From NCBI RefSeq assembly GCF_022539315.1, contig NC_066317.1, forward strand, positions 53,238,435 through 53,302,434: a stretch of DNA of 64,000 bases, given 5' to 3'. Positions within the stretch are counted from its first letter, which is position 1. Each line of letters begins with the position of its first letter. Shown here piece by piece: positions 46,900 to 61,138 of the stretch. The position numbers and the translations under genes were made by a program. The stretch comes from Serinus canaria. Its lineage: Eukaryota > Chordata > Aves > Passeriformes > Fringillidae. The notes below the pieces were generated by a model. The model did no database searches, was not told the origin of the DNA, and saw only the letters and a list, made by a program, of their open reading frames with translations.

Positions 46900-49800
46900 T
46901 TCTGGCTAAAGTCTAACTGTGACTTCAGTATCACCCAGTCATCTGAAACCAAGCTGTTGCAGCCATTTCAGACTAGAGCTGATCCTGCCTCCAAGAAGGA
47001 TTTCCACTGGGTGAGTCCAGGCTGTTGCCAGGTTGCCAGTCCATGGAAGGTTAAAGAGGAGCATGTGGACAGACTGTGCTTCATTGGTGTTCTGGGTAGT
47101 TACAGACCAAGCCATTCAATTATCCTAAATAGGGCAGTCCTGGCACACAGAGCCTCTCTCAAGATAACAGCAAGGGACTATTTCCTGGGAAAGGGTCTTT
47201 GCCCCCCTTACCCAACAAAATTGTGTATCAGAGCTCTTTTTTGTTCACTTACACAAAACATTTCTTTAAGTTTCCATACCACTTAGTCTACTAGGTTGTT
47301 TTATCATGTCTTGCTGTTGCACTGCTACCTTGGATAATAGGGAGGTTTTGCATAAAGCAGGAAGAGCAAAGCAAACTGTCCTTTAGTCCGTCATACTTAG
47401 GCCTATCTCACCATCCTTCTGCTGGGTGAGTTTGACATTTTTCCTCTGGACATGTGAAACATGGCCTATGATCACAAACAGAGATGTTCTCATAGTCTTT
47501 GCAATATCCAGCATGTGAAGTGTGCTGCAGAAGAAGATTATGTATAAGAACTCCCATGAGGAGTCATAACCTACCAGTGACCTGGCATGTCACTGTCTTC
47601 CAACTTTTGCCTCTCTGCTATGAAATGAAGTTATTACTGGCCTGTCAGAGACATAACTCATCCTAATTTTCAATTATGTGTTAGGGTTTTTTTTTTCCTA
47701 CAGAGTTGTTCAGCCTGGTTTTGTTTTTAGCTACACTGGCCCATCCCACCCTCTGAGATACTGAGTGCTGCCCTCCGAATCCCAGTGTGGTGTCAGTCCC
47801 AGGGGTTCAATCAAGACCAGTAGATGCAAACCAGCACTTTGCAATAGGGTTTAGCAATACCTCTCCTAGGATTAAGCTAACAAATCTGACAAAACAAAGA
47901 TACTCATGTCTGCCAGTGAATGCAACTTCACTATGTTACCAGTTTACTTTTTAAAGTGGATATGGCTGGCAAGCAGTGTTGTGGGAAAGCATTTTGTATT
48001 GCTTTTCTGTCAAGCATGCAAGTTTCACTAGAGTTAGATATTCTGATGAGGGTGGCATTTCTCAGTGCACCAGCACTTCCTTTTAGGGCTCAACTGTGAG
48101 TTCTAGTCACTCAGGAAGGGGCATCAGTGAGAGTGAAAAGCTAGTTTAGAGAAATTGGATCCTTGAAGGGAAGCAAGAGGATGCTGGAAAAAGGCCTGTA
48201 TATTGAATACCAGGAGATTGTACTGTTTCAAGAGCCAAGGGGATTTTGAGACTTGGCTATCAAATTGGATTAAATTAAAATGGTATCTGCAGAGACAGGC
48301 TTAATAAAGAGGATAAAGTGATCCACAGGAGTCTAGCTCATTCACATGGGACCAGAAGAAGAGAGTGAGGGAAATTAATTCTGCAGGCAGGCTGCTGCTT
48401 CTTTTGAGTAGCTGTATTGGTTGATCAGAAAGCCCAGCTCAGCATCCTCCCAGCCTCAGGAAGAGCCTGGAGCCAGACACTGGCCTGCCTATTCTGCTGA
48501 GCTCCTGCACAGGACACCAAAGCTGCTAAGAGGGAGGACAAAAAGTGCCAGTTGAATTAAGAAAAGGTTATGCTACTTTTCACAGGTATAAACAAAGACA
48601 AGACCTCAAAAAGAGCCTTGTTCTGCTCTTCCTACTCCCAAGGAAAAGCTGCAGGATGCAGGCATAAAATCAGAAATTGCTAATAATTGAAAATCCTTTC
48701 TGCCTTTCCAAATGCAACCATGGGCTTGTCTTCATTGCCTATATTCTGTAAGAGAAATTGTTTTGAGTAGTAAATAAAATATGCATATCCATAATTCATC
48801 GAAATGTTAGACCATCAGGACAGTGAAAAAGGATAACAGAACATGCCACTGATAATTTTTAATGTATTCTAAAATACATAAATCTATGTAAAGTTCATTA
48901 GTTTATATAAGCATTGATTTAATATGCACTAGCTACAGCAGGAGCATTTTAAGGTTGTATATACAGTGAGCTTTTTTTAGTAAAGAGGAGCTGATGCAAT
49001 CTATGATACTGACATGTGTATGTACTCTTTCAATATATGAATAAAATGTAGTTAATGTGACTAATAGTGGTTTGTCCCACATGTTAAAATACCCATGTTG
49101 TGAGGATCCACACTGCCAGAGGAATGGACAGGGTGGGCAAATGGGTCCCTGTCTATTTATGATGGGGTTTGGCTTTTGACAAGGTGGAGAAAGCCATGCT
49201 CAGATTACTTAAATCTTTCTTCTGTGCCTGAGATAGTTGGGACTTCCAAGGTTTTGCTGCTCCCTGATTTCCCTTTCACACTTTCCTTACACCCCATCTA
49301 GTGTTAGTAAGTAAGTAACGCAGCTATTGCTGCGAGTTTCGTTCATGAGCTGTTCTTTCTTACTACAAAGTAAAGAGATCTTGATTTTCATAAAAATTAA
49401 AAAAAAAAAAAAACTTCAGATACTTAAGTGGATTTTTTACATGCTGAGTAAATAGGAACCAAGCCCTAAAATTACTTCCAAGACTTTCAGATATTTGCTC
49501 TGGGCAAAACAAAATCTTAAGGTTTGTTAAATTTTACTGAATCATTGACATTTATTCTGAAATTGAAAAAAACGTAAATCTATCAGCAGTGAATACACTT
49601 TATTTAAAGCAATCCTTGTGTTTTCCATTGATCCTGCTAGTCACTAAGACAGAGGGTAATTCTTTTGTTTCCTCTTTGTTCTTTAGAAACAGCACAACTC
49701 TCTGTAACTAATTATAGCCTTGTGCAATCAAAGACATGTCTGACATACCATAATGGGATGCAATTGCTGGGATCATTGCTTTCCTTTTGGGTATTCCACC

Positions 49801-50595
49801 TTTTTATGAGTCAGCAGCCCTTGTGGTGTGGTTCACTGAAACTCCATCATAGCTCAAACATCAGTTGCAAATCAGCACTGTTTTCCTGTCTACCTTCCCC
49901 TGCCTTCTTTGCCCTTGCTAGGTGAACATTTTTTTTTCCACCCATTACCACATTCTTCAGATCTTCCTTGGAAAGTATCTATTACTACTTGAAAGTCATA
50001 GCAAGATACCAAGAGAAAAGCATTCTTAAAGAGCAATGCAGGATGGTCATTCCTCTACAAATTTCTAGGGGAAGACAGAGCAGAGTGTTCCTGAAAGGTC
50101 AAACTAAAGGCAGATGTGCAAGAGCAGCTATAAGAGTCCCTTTCATCCCTTCAGTCCCACTCTCTCTTGGCTCACAGAGATGAGCAGCTACCACTGCTTC
50201 CTCTTGGAAGCACTGCTCACAGCCAGGAATTACTGAGATTTCTTTTTCACTCCCTATCTCAGTTGCAATGGAGCTGAGCTGTTATACCACTGGTTGTGTT
50301 TCTTTTTTTACTTCCTAGCAAGCCAGGCACTAGATAGCTCTTGCATTCCCCATATAGTCAGCCTCCTTTAGGAGAAACTGCAGGCTTGATGATCTGATGG
50401 TCTTCAAAACTGACCTTGGAATTGACAAAACCAGCTGGCCACATGATGTTAGATCCCCCACAAAATAAGAGACTGATACTGTGAAAGAAGGTCAAACAGC
50501 AACCACAAAAACCTAATCTATCCCACAATACCTATTCCCCCAGAAGCCATTGCTCTTCTTGCCCCAGAATTGTGTGATGAGGAGTCCAACACACA
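46900..50595. other. intergenic downstream of LGI2, no gene seen
   Basis: AT-rich unique-looking DNA with an A16 run near 49398. No coding exon was recognised. Confidence 0.65.
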
Positions 50596-51770
50596 TAATT
50601 AGCAGGGACATCTTCAACTACATCAAGTTGCTCAGAGCCCTGTCCAGCCTGACCTTGGATGTTTCCAAGGATAGGCCATCCTTCACATCTCTGGGCAACC
50701 TGTTCCAGCGTCACGCCACCCTTATCTTAAAAAATTTGTTCCATCTACTCTGAATTTATGCTCTTTCAGTTTAAGACCATTACCCTGTGTTCTGTTGCTA
50801 CACGACCTACCAAAAACTGTCCCCATCTTTCTTATAGGCCTCCTTTAAGTACTGAAAGGACACCATGAGGTTTTCCCAGAGCCTTCTCTTCTCCAGCAAC
50901 ATTGTCTTCATAGGAGACATGCTCCAGCCCTCTGACCATTTTGTAGCCCTCCTTTGGGTTTGCTCCAATAGGTCAATGTCCTTCTCCCTTTGGATTTGCT
51001 CCAATAGGTCCATGTCCTTCCCATGCTGGGAAGCACATAGCTGGTAGGGTCTCACCAGAGCAGAGTGGAGGTGGAGAATCCCCTCACTCAGCCTGCTGGC
51101 CACATTACTTTGTGCAGCCCAGGATGTAGTTTGCTTTCTAGGCTTCAAGCACACACTATTGGCTCATGTACAGCTTTTCAACCTCCAGTGACCCAATGTC
51201 CTTCTCTGTAGGGCTGGTCTCAATCCCTTCATCCCCCAGCCTGTATTTGTTCTGAGGGTTGCCATGAACCAGGTACAGCACCTTGCACTTGGCCTTGAAC
51301 CTCATGGGGTTTCCTTTAGTCTGCATCTTGAGCTTGTCCAGGTCCCTCTGCATAACATTCTGTCCTTCAGTTGTGTCAACAGCACCACTCAGCTTGGGGT
51401 CGGCAAATCTGCAGAGGGTGCACTCGATTGCTTTGCCTATGTCATTAATGAAGATGAAACTGCACTTGTCCCAGTATAGACTCCTGAGGGACACCACTTC
51501 TCACTGATCTCCATCCAGACATCAATCCATTGTCCACAACCCTCTGGATGTGATCATGCAACCAATTTCTCATCCACCAAACAGTCTTCTCATCAAATCT
51601 TTCTCCCTCCAGTTTAGAGAGAAGGTTGTAGTAGGGAACCATGTCAAAGCCTTTACAGAAGGCCAGATTGATGGCATCTGTAGTTCTTCCTTTGTGCATT
51701 GACACAGTCACTCCATCAAAGAAGGCCACTAGGTTGGTCTTGGAAAGATTGGATGAGAAATTTCTATAGG
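50596..51770 (-). mobile_element. CR1 LINE fragment with degenerate reverse transcriptase, minus orientation
   Basis: From left to right: CR1 3'UTR in reverse (CATCTTCAACTACATCAAG, CTGGGCAACCTGTTCCAGCG), the ORF2 C-terminus, then the reverse-transcriptase region. A minus-strand frame at 51445-51729 reads NLAFCKGFDMVPYYNLLSKL and SGVPQESILG. The next frame (51156-51497) holds FINDIGKAIECTL and FADPKL, a damaged version of the FADD catalytic box, then RDLDKLKM. Frameshifts separate the pieces and the element is 5'-truncated near 51770, so it is inactive. The copy contains an internal 36-bp duplication (50953-51022). Confidence 0.92.
50953..51022. repeat. 36-bp tandem duplication inside the CR1
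   Basis: The block TTTGG(G/A)TTTGCTCCAATAGG and the following GTC(A/C)ATGTCCTTC occurs twice, at 50953-50988 and 50989-51022, with few differences. On the coding strand it duplicates a dozen residues (the DLLEQ-Q block). Confidence 0.9.
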
Positions 51771-54700
51771 CATCTCCTCATTCCACTTTTGCCATGTCAG
51801 TGAAGTAGACTAGTTTGAATTTGGTGGAAAGCAAGGAAAGTAGGTGCCAGAAGTTTAATATTAAGTAATATTGAAGTAGAGATTAGAAAACTAGAGATAG
51901 TGAGGCTGTAGACAAATGTTTGGTTACCTTGAGGGAAACAAATCACATTTTCTAAGCACAGAGATAAATCAATGTGAGATCAGGGAATCTGAGAGAATAT
52001 AAAATATCTTTCTAAATAAAGGAAAGGATGGGAGTGATAGCATATGAAGTGTGAGTTTACTTAATTGCCGTGTAGAGAAAGTTATAAATGCCTTTCCAAG
52101 GTCACCCAGAGAATGCAATCCACATCATTTTCCTTTCAAGAGTCACCCTAGTTTATGCTTAATTAAACTATGCAAGCTCTGCACACTCTAGAAAATGCCC
52201 TTTTTATTACATTGTAGGCAATTTGCATTTCTGAAGGGCATTTGGGAACCATGACATCACCAGAATGAAGGGCTTCTGGTAGCATTCCTCCCATTTTTAT
52301 TCATTGGTAATTGTTGACTTCTATTCCAAAGTTCATTTCTATTTCCTGCTTGGACATTAGCACTGGATTGTACAAGAATGCTCATTTTTAAACTTCAGTG
52401 GAAGTTTCAATTCTTCTGACTCAGCAGCCCCTTGGGGCTGACTCATCCTCCAGTTGCAGGTGTGCCCTGACAGTTAATTCTTCATTTAAGTCCCATGAAT
52501 GAAAGACCAAGGGGTCAAGAAAGTATTCACCACCCCTAAAGCTGGCAGGGTCAATGTGGATCGAGCCTGGGCTGGCACATGGAAGGAGAGAGCTGCCTGT
52601 GGATTAATCTCTCTCTTCTGTTTCTTTCTTTTTGGTCTTGCCTGTATGGAAAAAAGCTTTTCCCAGAGTTTTACAGAAAACAATGAGGACAGGATGGTGT
52701 AGGTTTACTTGGGATGCTTCTGAGAGCAAGCTAGAAATAGGCAGAGGAAACAGAAGTTAAATCAGCAACCCTGGTTAATGGCATCTGCCTACTATTTGTT
52801 TGTAAACTCTGAAGCCCAGGGATCTCCTTGGACCCCCATATTCTCCTGGCTCCTGCTGACAGCATTTTCTGACTCTGCTTTGTGCCATTAGCATCTGGGG
52901 AGAAAACTGCAGGCCTTTCATTTCAGAGGAAGGCTTATTACAATTATCTGTGCCTCTGTCACCTCAGGATCTGATTATGGTGCTTGGGTTGCACCTTGCA
53001 ATCGTTACAATTAAGACTTAATGAAGTGAGTAACTACAGAGTTCTGCAGTTACTCCCCACAAACTCACTGCAGCTACCGCTATCAGAGGAATATCTACCA
53101 CCTGATTTTTATGATTTGTAATATTTGGAGCTTGTCCTATAAACCCCCACACAGCTGGGACTGTGAAAGCCTGGCCAGCTCTCCTTTGTCACAAAAACAG
53201 ACTGGATGAGCTTGGAGAGTATTGCTGGCTGAAGATGGGTGCAGGTAGAATTAAAAAAAAAAAAAAAAAACAACAAACAACAACATTCACTGCTTTTTGA
53301 GCTGGAAAATGATGAAGAAATCCTGGCTGACAATTATGCAGAGAGGGCTGTGCTCACACTCATGCTGAATTCCAGTCCCACCCCACATGATGGAGCAGTT
53401 ACAGAGGTTCAAGCAGCTGGTGTGTCTGAGCCAGCCCACTCCAGCATTGCAGGAGACACAGGGCTCTCACTTGGCTTATTTCAATGTGCATTAAGGATGT
53501 ACCTGACCTAAGCCAAGAGCACAAAGTGGAATACAGAACAAACTGACACTTTAATACCTTTCTGGTACCCTTGGCTTAAAACAGAATGTACATATGTGCA
53601 GGCACACTTGCCAGTCCTGTGCTGCCTTGCTAGTAACAAATAGTGATTGGTCCCTTTGCTTTTCTCAGACACGGTTGAAGACAGATTTGGGGGTAAATTG
53701 AAAGGTAATAGCGAGTTTATCTTCTTTCAATTTTCTTTCTTTGCCTCTATCTTCATAATTGCTGGGAAATCATTATGTCTGAATCATCAGACTTGAAGAA
53801 CCATATGCCATTTCCCCTTAAATGACAGCTGAGATATTTATCTTTATTGTTGTAGGGTGTCTGGTAGCAACATCTGCAGGTCAGCTGAGGATAACTTGTC
53901 TTTTGATATTTTTGATAGACTATCAATGAGGGCCAGCTGGAGCCAATCACAACCCTTTGGTGTGGTGGGCAGAGGAGAACAAAGAGTTTCTCATGCCTTG
54001 GCACCAGTTACTTGCTGATGTGCTAACAGCTGTAGGGGTGGGGGGGGAGGTGAGAATTACCTTTTGAATTTGGGAGTTTAGGAAGATGCTGGAGCCTCAA
54101 GGTTGCCAAATGGAGCTGTACATGTCTTTGCCATCTGGCCATAGGCACTGGGCCTTTTCAGGGAGAATCCAGTTCAGTGGGCACTGAGAGGGAAGGATCT
54201 ATTTACAATATGTGAACTGTAGAGAGCTGTGCTAATCAAGAACAGCTCTCTGCAGTGAGAAATGCTGCACATTTACTGAAGTCATCAGTAGAGGCACACT
54301 AGATTCCTTAAAAAAAATGCAGGAATGTTCACATTTTCAGCTGCTATTCAATTCCTTATGGGTGCTGTCTTTAGTGTTTGCTTTCCTGAGATGCCTCTCC
54401 AGGTTTTAGTTAGCGAACTGAATATTAATTTTGTCTTCTACCTTTATTGGCCGTATTGGTCAGACCTGTGATTGGAAGGATCATCAGAGACAAGGCATTG
54501 TATAGATTAAATCAATTCCATGTCATTTGCAGCACCAAAGTGTTCCTAAGTATAGACCTAGCTTAGTGACCTTAGCGAATGTCAGCAGTCAGTTAAGTCA
54601 CCACTCAGCACTGACACTGGAGCTATTTAGGAAGTAATGAGTTGGCACAGCACACTAACTTCTGGAATAACTAGGAGCTTGCTAAAGTCTGATGCATGCC

Positions 54701-57700
54701 CCACGTAGTGGTATAATTTAGTGAAGAGGGTGAGTCACTTCTGCTCCCAAGTGCAGCCCAAGGCATGAAGTTTATCTTCACTAAAAACATCTCAGGCTCA
54801 TCTATGGGTACCCTGCTGTATTTCACCTTCACTTGTCCACACTGACACCTAGCTCAGGATTTACCCTTTAGGCTGAAGAGCACCAACTATCTGTAGTTAT
54901 CCATGAACACTGACACTGAGGTAAAAACTGTAGAAATTGTCTAGAGTCATAACAACTCTAAAAAAATGGTCTTTCACAAGCCCTTTTATCTGAGGTAACT
55001 CATGAGTTGTTGACAGTTGTTGACATGCCCATGCATGGGCTAAGGAGAATGCTTCTCAGGGCCTCTATTATTTCTATCAGCTTGGGTGATAGGAAAGCTC
55101 AATCCTCCCCAATCCCAAGGAGAGGCAGGGTCTGGATCCCAGTCCAGAGCCCACACTTGGAAATGAGAATAGAATATTTGACACAGGCAGCATCTGAGGG
55201 TCTTTGGGGAAAAGACAGAATGTTATAAGCAGTGGATTTGAATTCTTCCAGGCAACAGAAAATTGAAATGGGAGCTCCTTGGGGAGCAGCTCCTCCCACC
55301 TGGGGAGGGCACCAGCATGTGGCAACCGTTCCTCTATCTTATTATGTACAAAGCAAATTTCTGTCAGAAACACCTGATTTACCTGAACAAACCAGAAAGA
55401 CTAACTGTGAGGAAGATTGTTCCAGTTGGTGCAAACCCCAAGGGATGGGATTTGGGCCTTCTCTTCCTTTACTTGGTAAAACCTGGCAATTGTTGTCACC
55501 GAGAAACCAAGGCACAGTACAGTTGCAAACCATTTTGTGTGGGAAAGAAAATGCCCAGATGATCACAGTGCCTTTCTACACTTCCTGCTTTTTGCAGCAT
55601 GATCTTGAGTTGGTACTGAAATGTGCCACCCCAATGTGACAGGCAACCCTTCAGTTACAGGCTTGACCTCCACGAGGAATCAGTCCTGCATAATTCTGTA
55701 TTTCTGTTTGTGCTCTCAAATCAAAATACAGCTTCAGTCTGAGGCAGCTTCTGAGCAAGACAGACTACTTCTTTCACCAAGTTTGTTCTCTAGTGTCAAC
55801 AAATCAAATCTGAATTTGCTCAGTTTAAATATATTTTCAGAAAAATTCACCATTGGATACATCCTATTACACAACTGTCTGAAAATCAAAGGAAAAACTA
55901 TTAGGAAAGGATTCTATCTTCTGTTTTTTTACTGTTCCTTCTCTCTCTGAAATCTTTCACATGCAGATGTTGATGGCTTGTCAAGCACAAAAAAACCAGC
56001 TCAGTTTCTGCAGATGCAAGGAAATAGAATATCTGAAGAAATTGCAAAGAGTAGAAGCAAATGAAAGATCTTTTTCAATAACGTGCAAGGTTACAGAAAA
56101 CAAAGATATTCATGAACCCTCTAAAACTGAATGTAAAGCAGTGAGATTGTATTTACTCCAACGAGAGAGCTTTCTTTTGTCTCTTTGTATTTAACCCCAG
56201 ATTATTAACACTGTCTCTCATGGTAGCAAATTCAGTCATTTGGAAACATATTTGCCTTTTACAAGTAATATCCATTACAATGAAACATATGACATTTGTT
56301 GTCAAGACCTATATGGGTATTATAGATGGAAACTGAAGGTAAAAAAGAGCTGGTTTATTATACCATGAGTTCAGCACACCAAACTGCTTAACCTCTTGTC
56401 TCTAGTCTTTCACTCTTCAGGTCAGCACACATTTGCAATGTGGCCAAGATTACATATTCCTTTTGCATGAACTAGAGACTGCCCAGCAGTGACCTCTGTG
56501 CCCAGGTAAAGTCTGGACTAAAAAATGACTGCATGTTGCTAGGGATTTCTGCCTCATCCTTCTTGGCTGCCTACTGAGAAACACCATGCAGGTATTGATT
56601 ACTAACAAGTTGTTAAATATCTTTAAAGAAATAACATGAAAGAACAACTTCAGCTGGTGCACACTGCGGTGGGTTTTATTCCAGGCCAATGGTTAGGTAG
56701 GTGAGATAAACACCAAGAGCAACATGCTTGATCCGTGTCAAGACTGCAGCACTGCTGGGGACCAAGAGGAATGGGAGACCGGGGAAATTTGCCTACTTGA
56801 CAGGGGTTCATGGCTGAGGCAAAGTATTGTACCAACACAGCACTTCTGGACTGTTAGATCCTCAGGTCTCCATGCTGCACATGGTTTTTTTGGGCTAGGC
56901 ATCATTGCACTGCACACTGATGCAGGTGTGCCACTGTTCTTCAGTGACTTGGTGTCTTTGTGTCTTCGGCAGAGAATTCAGAATCAAAGAAGAGGTCCTC
57001 CGTTTTGCCTTCTAACTCTTTAAATGAAAAGATTATTTAAAAGATCTTTCCTTCCCTATTTCTCAATTCCTCTGTTGACCCCTAAGATTTATGATGAGCA
57101 AGATAGGGTCACGAGCAGCTCAGGTAGTGGAGGGAGCCCTGTTCTTCAGACAGAGGTGGTTTCTGACCAGGCAGACCACACATTGTGCTAAGCCATCTCT
57201 GCTCCTCTCTTGATGCAGCCCAGGCCTAGAGATAGGGTGGAGTAACCATGCAGACATGTACTGCTGCTGAGATGGTGCTGGCCGGGGAGTTCAGCAGAGC
57301 TGGACTGCAGTGAGGTCTCAGAGTTTAACTTCCAAATAAATTGCATAATTACGGTAGGTCAAGAAGTGACTTGGGGCTCTTCAGGTGGGAAACAGACCTG
57401 CAAATACCAAAGGACTACTGCTGCAAATTGACTATTGGTCATCTGTGAGGAGGGAAGAGTGGGTGGGAAGGAAGAGTGGCCAAAGAGGTGTTGTCTATGT
57501 GGAGGGGAAGGAATCTAAACCACCTATCAAAGAGGGGGAATGAATGTTTTGCTCTTTATTTGTTCATGCTTTCCTGCTGTGTTCTGAGCTTCTGACTGCA
57601 TTCCCTTCTGTCAAGCAAGATATTCCTCTTTGTAAACAGCTTCAGGGAATACAGTCAGGTGTTTTGGACAAATGGGTGCATTCAGTCTTCTGGGGTTTCA

Positions 57701-60700
57701 GGATGCAGGTTTAGCCCATTCTATTCCTTATTTGGTTGCTCTACGTACCTTGAACCATAACAATCTGACAGCATGGCAATGTAGCCAAATATTCCCAAAA
57801 CAGTAGTGGAATACACAGCATATGAAAACCTTTGCAGAGTTTAGGCACTGCATATTTCCACCTAAGACTTGCATCTTACCCCATGTATGATTGAGGATAA
57901 GAAAAATTTAAGACAATGTTTTCTCGAAGTTTCTCTTCTAGTACTGCTGTGCAGTAGTGAGAGGGCTTTTTACTCTGAACCTTGCATAATATATGCCCCC
58001 AGAACTGCAAGAAAAATATGCTGAAGAAAACAAAAAAACACCTTGGATATCCTCCTCTGTGATTTTCCTCACTATTGATCTAGTTTATGCTTCCAAAGGC
58101 CACCCATTTATTTCCTCCTGGCTTTTAAAGCTCCTTTTCTCTCTTATTCCCTCTTCCTACAGCTCTTTCACCCTCTTTTTTCAACTGGTATGGACAGCTA
58201 AGATGAAAGAAAGAAAAAATGAATGGAAAAAGATGAAAGACCTCTACCAAGTACCTCTTGCAAAAGGAAATTTGAGATTTCTCTGTGGTATGAGGGTAAG
58301 AAGATGTTTTGAGAAGTCTTCCTGTCTTTGTCTTTATTGTCTACCAGACAGACAATAGTGAACTTCAAAACTAAAGTGTTAGTCTGAAATTGTTTCTGGG
58401 ACTACATCCCTCAAGCCTTTATGGGATGGTAGCATTCAAATGGGTCTGACTTTTCCCAGTCTCTGCCAGCCCCATTTGAATGGGAACCTCTCATCCCATT
58501 CCCAACAGCAGGCTGAGCCATGTGAGCATTTTTTCAGCAAAGTTACCCCCGCAGGCACTTCTTGCCCCCTCTGTGTTTTGATTAATATGCTGGACTGAGC
58601 AACGTCATCTTCTCAGAGCAACCTGATGTCCCTGGGAGGGTGCAGTGGCTGCTTTCCAAACCCTGCAGCAGGGAGCACTAGGGCATAAGAGCTGACTCAC
58701 AGAATTGTCCTCATACACACTGACAAAGGAAGCAGGGACATCAGTCAAAAGAGACCAGGGCTTTGACAGTGACAGTTGATGATCTACAGCAGCTGCATTT
58801 AGTTTGCAGTCAGTTCATGCTGGCTGGGGAGCAGAACTTCAGATGTTTATGTGCCTTTTTGGGATTTTTTCTCTTTTATCATATCCACGGAATTATGCAC
58901 ATTGTTCCAGTTGCTGTGTATATTCCAGCCTGAAAAATTGTTCTCTTTCAAATCCCTGGTGGCCTGCTAAAGCCCCAAAACAAGCTGCAAGGATTAATTC
59001 CTCCCCAGATAAGATTTTCCTAAACCCTAACAGATAATTTGTTTGAAGTTTAATTTTAGTCTGTTATTACACACATGGGCCTTATCTTTATTCAGAGTTG
59101 TTAGCAAAATTAAACAAGCCTCTGCAAACAGGAAAGGGAAGCATGAAAGAGCCCTAGCACATAAGTGACACTCAGAGTTAAAGACACTAATGGTATGCTT
59201 ATGCAGTGCTGGCAAGTCTGAGTCCTCAAGGGACTGGTGATTTGCCATGGTCTTCATGACCCATGAAGCAGGGGTACATCCTCCCCTCTGGGACCTCGTG
59301 ATGCTCAAGCTGCCTCTACCATGGTCCATGACCATGCCAAGATCCATGACCTAAGGCCTGCCCCTCCTTCTAGTTAACAGGATGCCTCACTCCATGGTTT
59401 CCCAACTCTGCCCTTTTCCCTAGTTTGCAGCAGATCTGGGTTTGCTCCCGTAGATGCTGAAGAAATTACAGCACATGTGCTCAATGGAACAAAGAGAAGA
59501 AAAGCAAGGCCACATCACATCTTGTGTAATGCTCACTGAAATGTTCACTGAATCATCAAAGTCTATCCTAACTGCTTTGCACGGTGGATTCATATCCCTA
59601 CCAGTGGGCTGAACTCTTCCTTTCTATTCATCATGACACAGGAGCCAGGGGAGAAGATTGTCTCCCAATTGCACCACTCCATTAATAGGATTTGGGCCCT
59701 CAGTCTTAAGGTATAGGAGGGTGTCTGAACACGTCAGCACTGCAGTGTGCTCCCGATCAGGGTGATGTTGAATTGACTATCTAGACAGCTGCTATATTTG
59801 TGCTATTTCACCTCAGTCAACAATATCTGAACCAGAGCTCAGCTGAGAACATTGTACTTCATATGTAGTCTTGTCATTACAGAAAGCAAGTGCTCTGAAA
59901 GTCTCCCTTCTCCAACTATAGTTGTATAAAAATTCCAGATCTAGGAAAAAGGGACTACTATTACTAGTGACTTCAACCAACCTGGAAAAGGAGCAATGCT
60001 TCTGATCTCTGCCTTTAAATTTTTTTTTTTTCTTCAGCACTGCTATGACCCCCTTGGTCCCTCTAGAGAGTGCATGAGTATTTCTAGTGCACTGGAGCTG
60101 AAAGGGATACTTGGAGCTCTTCAACTTCAGCATAGGATTAGGCCTCAGGACAAGATGCTGAAGGCCTGAGTTGCATTTTCTACTCTTCCCCAAGTCCATA
60201 GGTCCATGATCAAGTCACTTAGGGCTAGACTTAGAGGAATATCAGCAGGATGACAATATGTCCATTGAGCATCCAGCCAAGAAGTCTGAGGGCTGCCCTG
60301 ACCTCTTCCACTGCTTTTAGGTAGAAACAGGAACCTCAGAACAGATAAGAAATTGTCACAGCCTTTGTCATATTTCCTAATCATCCAGTATTATCAGTGT
60401 AGTCATCTAATTTATTATTTTCCTATGAGTATAAAAAATAATTATGATTAATGAACTTGTTAATTTTTAAAGAAAATATTATCATTCAGACTCTTTGTAA
60501 CTCAGTAGAACAAAAATTAAGCAAGCCAGTGTGGACTAAGGTTGTACAGTAATCTCCCATCCACACACTCTACCTATATGTTATACTATAAACACATTTA
60601 TAGCAGTTAACCAGCTATTTCAGTGGTTATGGGTTTGCCACATATGTTTTAGGGAAAAAGTAAAAAAAAGTGACTGTCACTAGTTCCTCATATTTCTCAT

Positions 60701-61058
60701 AAACATGAAAAATCCAGTCTGTTTCTGCCACAGAGATGAAGACTTGTTATTCCTTACAAAGGCAGCCCTGTGGCATGGGAAATCCTGTATCTGAAACCAG
60801 TGTAATGCATCAATAAAACCATTGAATTCAGCCATTATTTTTGTTGATGGAGAATCGACAGTGTAATTTAATTTAAGGCAGCCTGCAAAAAGAAGCTCTA
60901 ATGGCCAGAAAATATGTTCATTCTCCCTGCCTTGTAATATGGGTAAGTCTGTGTAGAGTTAGATGGAACAGAGTACAATTTTTCTTCTGATTAAGTATTA
61001 CACAGCAAAAGAACAAGCGGCAATAGGCACAAGTTGCTGAAATGGACATTCTGGTTAG
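51771..61058. other. intergenic, no gene seen
   Basis: More than 9 kb of AT-rich DNA with an A18 run at about 53245-53263. Open frames up to 135 codons show no domain, no splice-linked partners and no codon pattern I trust. No CpG island is present. Confidence 0.65.
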
Positions 61059-61105
61059 ATAGAATCACAGAACAGGTAGGTTGGGAGGGACCCCATCAGG
61101 TCATC
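61059..61105 (-). mobile_element. tiny CR1 3'-end remnant, minus orientation
   Basis: ATAGAATCACAGAACAGG followed by TAGGTTGGGAGGGACC matches the CR1 3' terminus in reverse complement. It covers about 45 bp only, and lies directly left of an opposed CR1 3' end. Confidence 0.6.
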
Positions 61106-61138
61106 ACTTTCTTCTATCATCAGAGAGAAGGAAATAAA

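Noticed and set aside
55232..55639. 135-codon plus-strand open frame
   Set aside because: No family resemblance; overlapping frames of similar length on both strands suggest chance.
57993..58358. 121-codon plus-strand open frame with Lys-rich and hydrophobic parts
   Set aside because: No recognisable domain, no splice partners, AT-rich random-looking composition.
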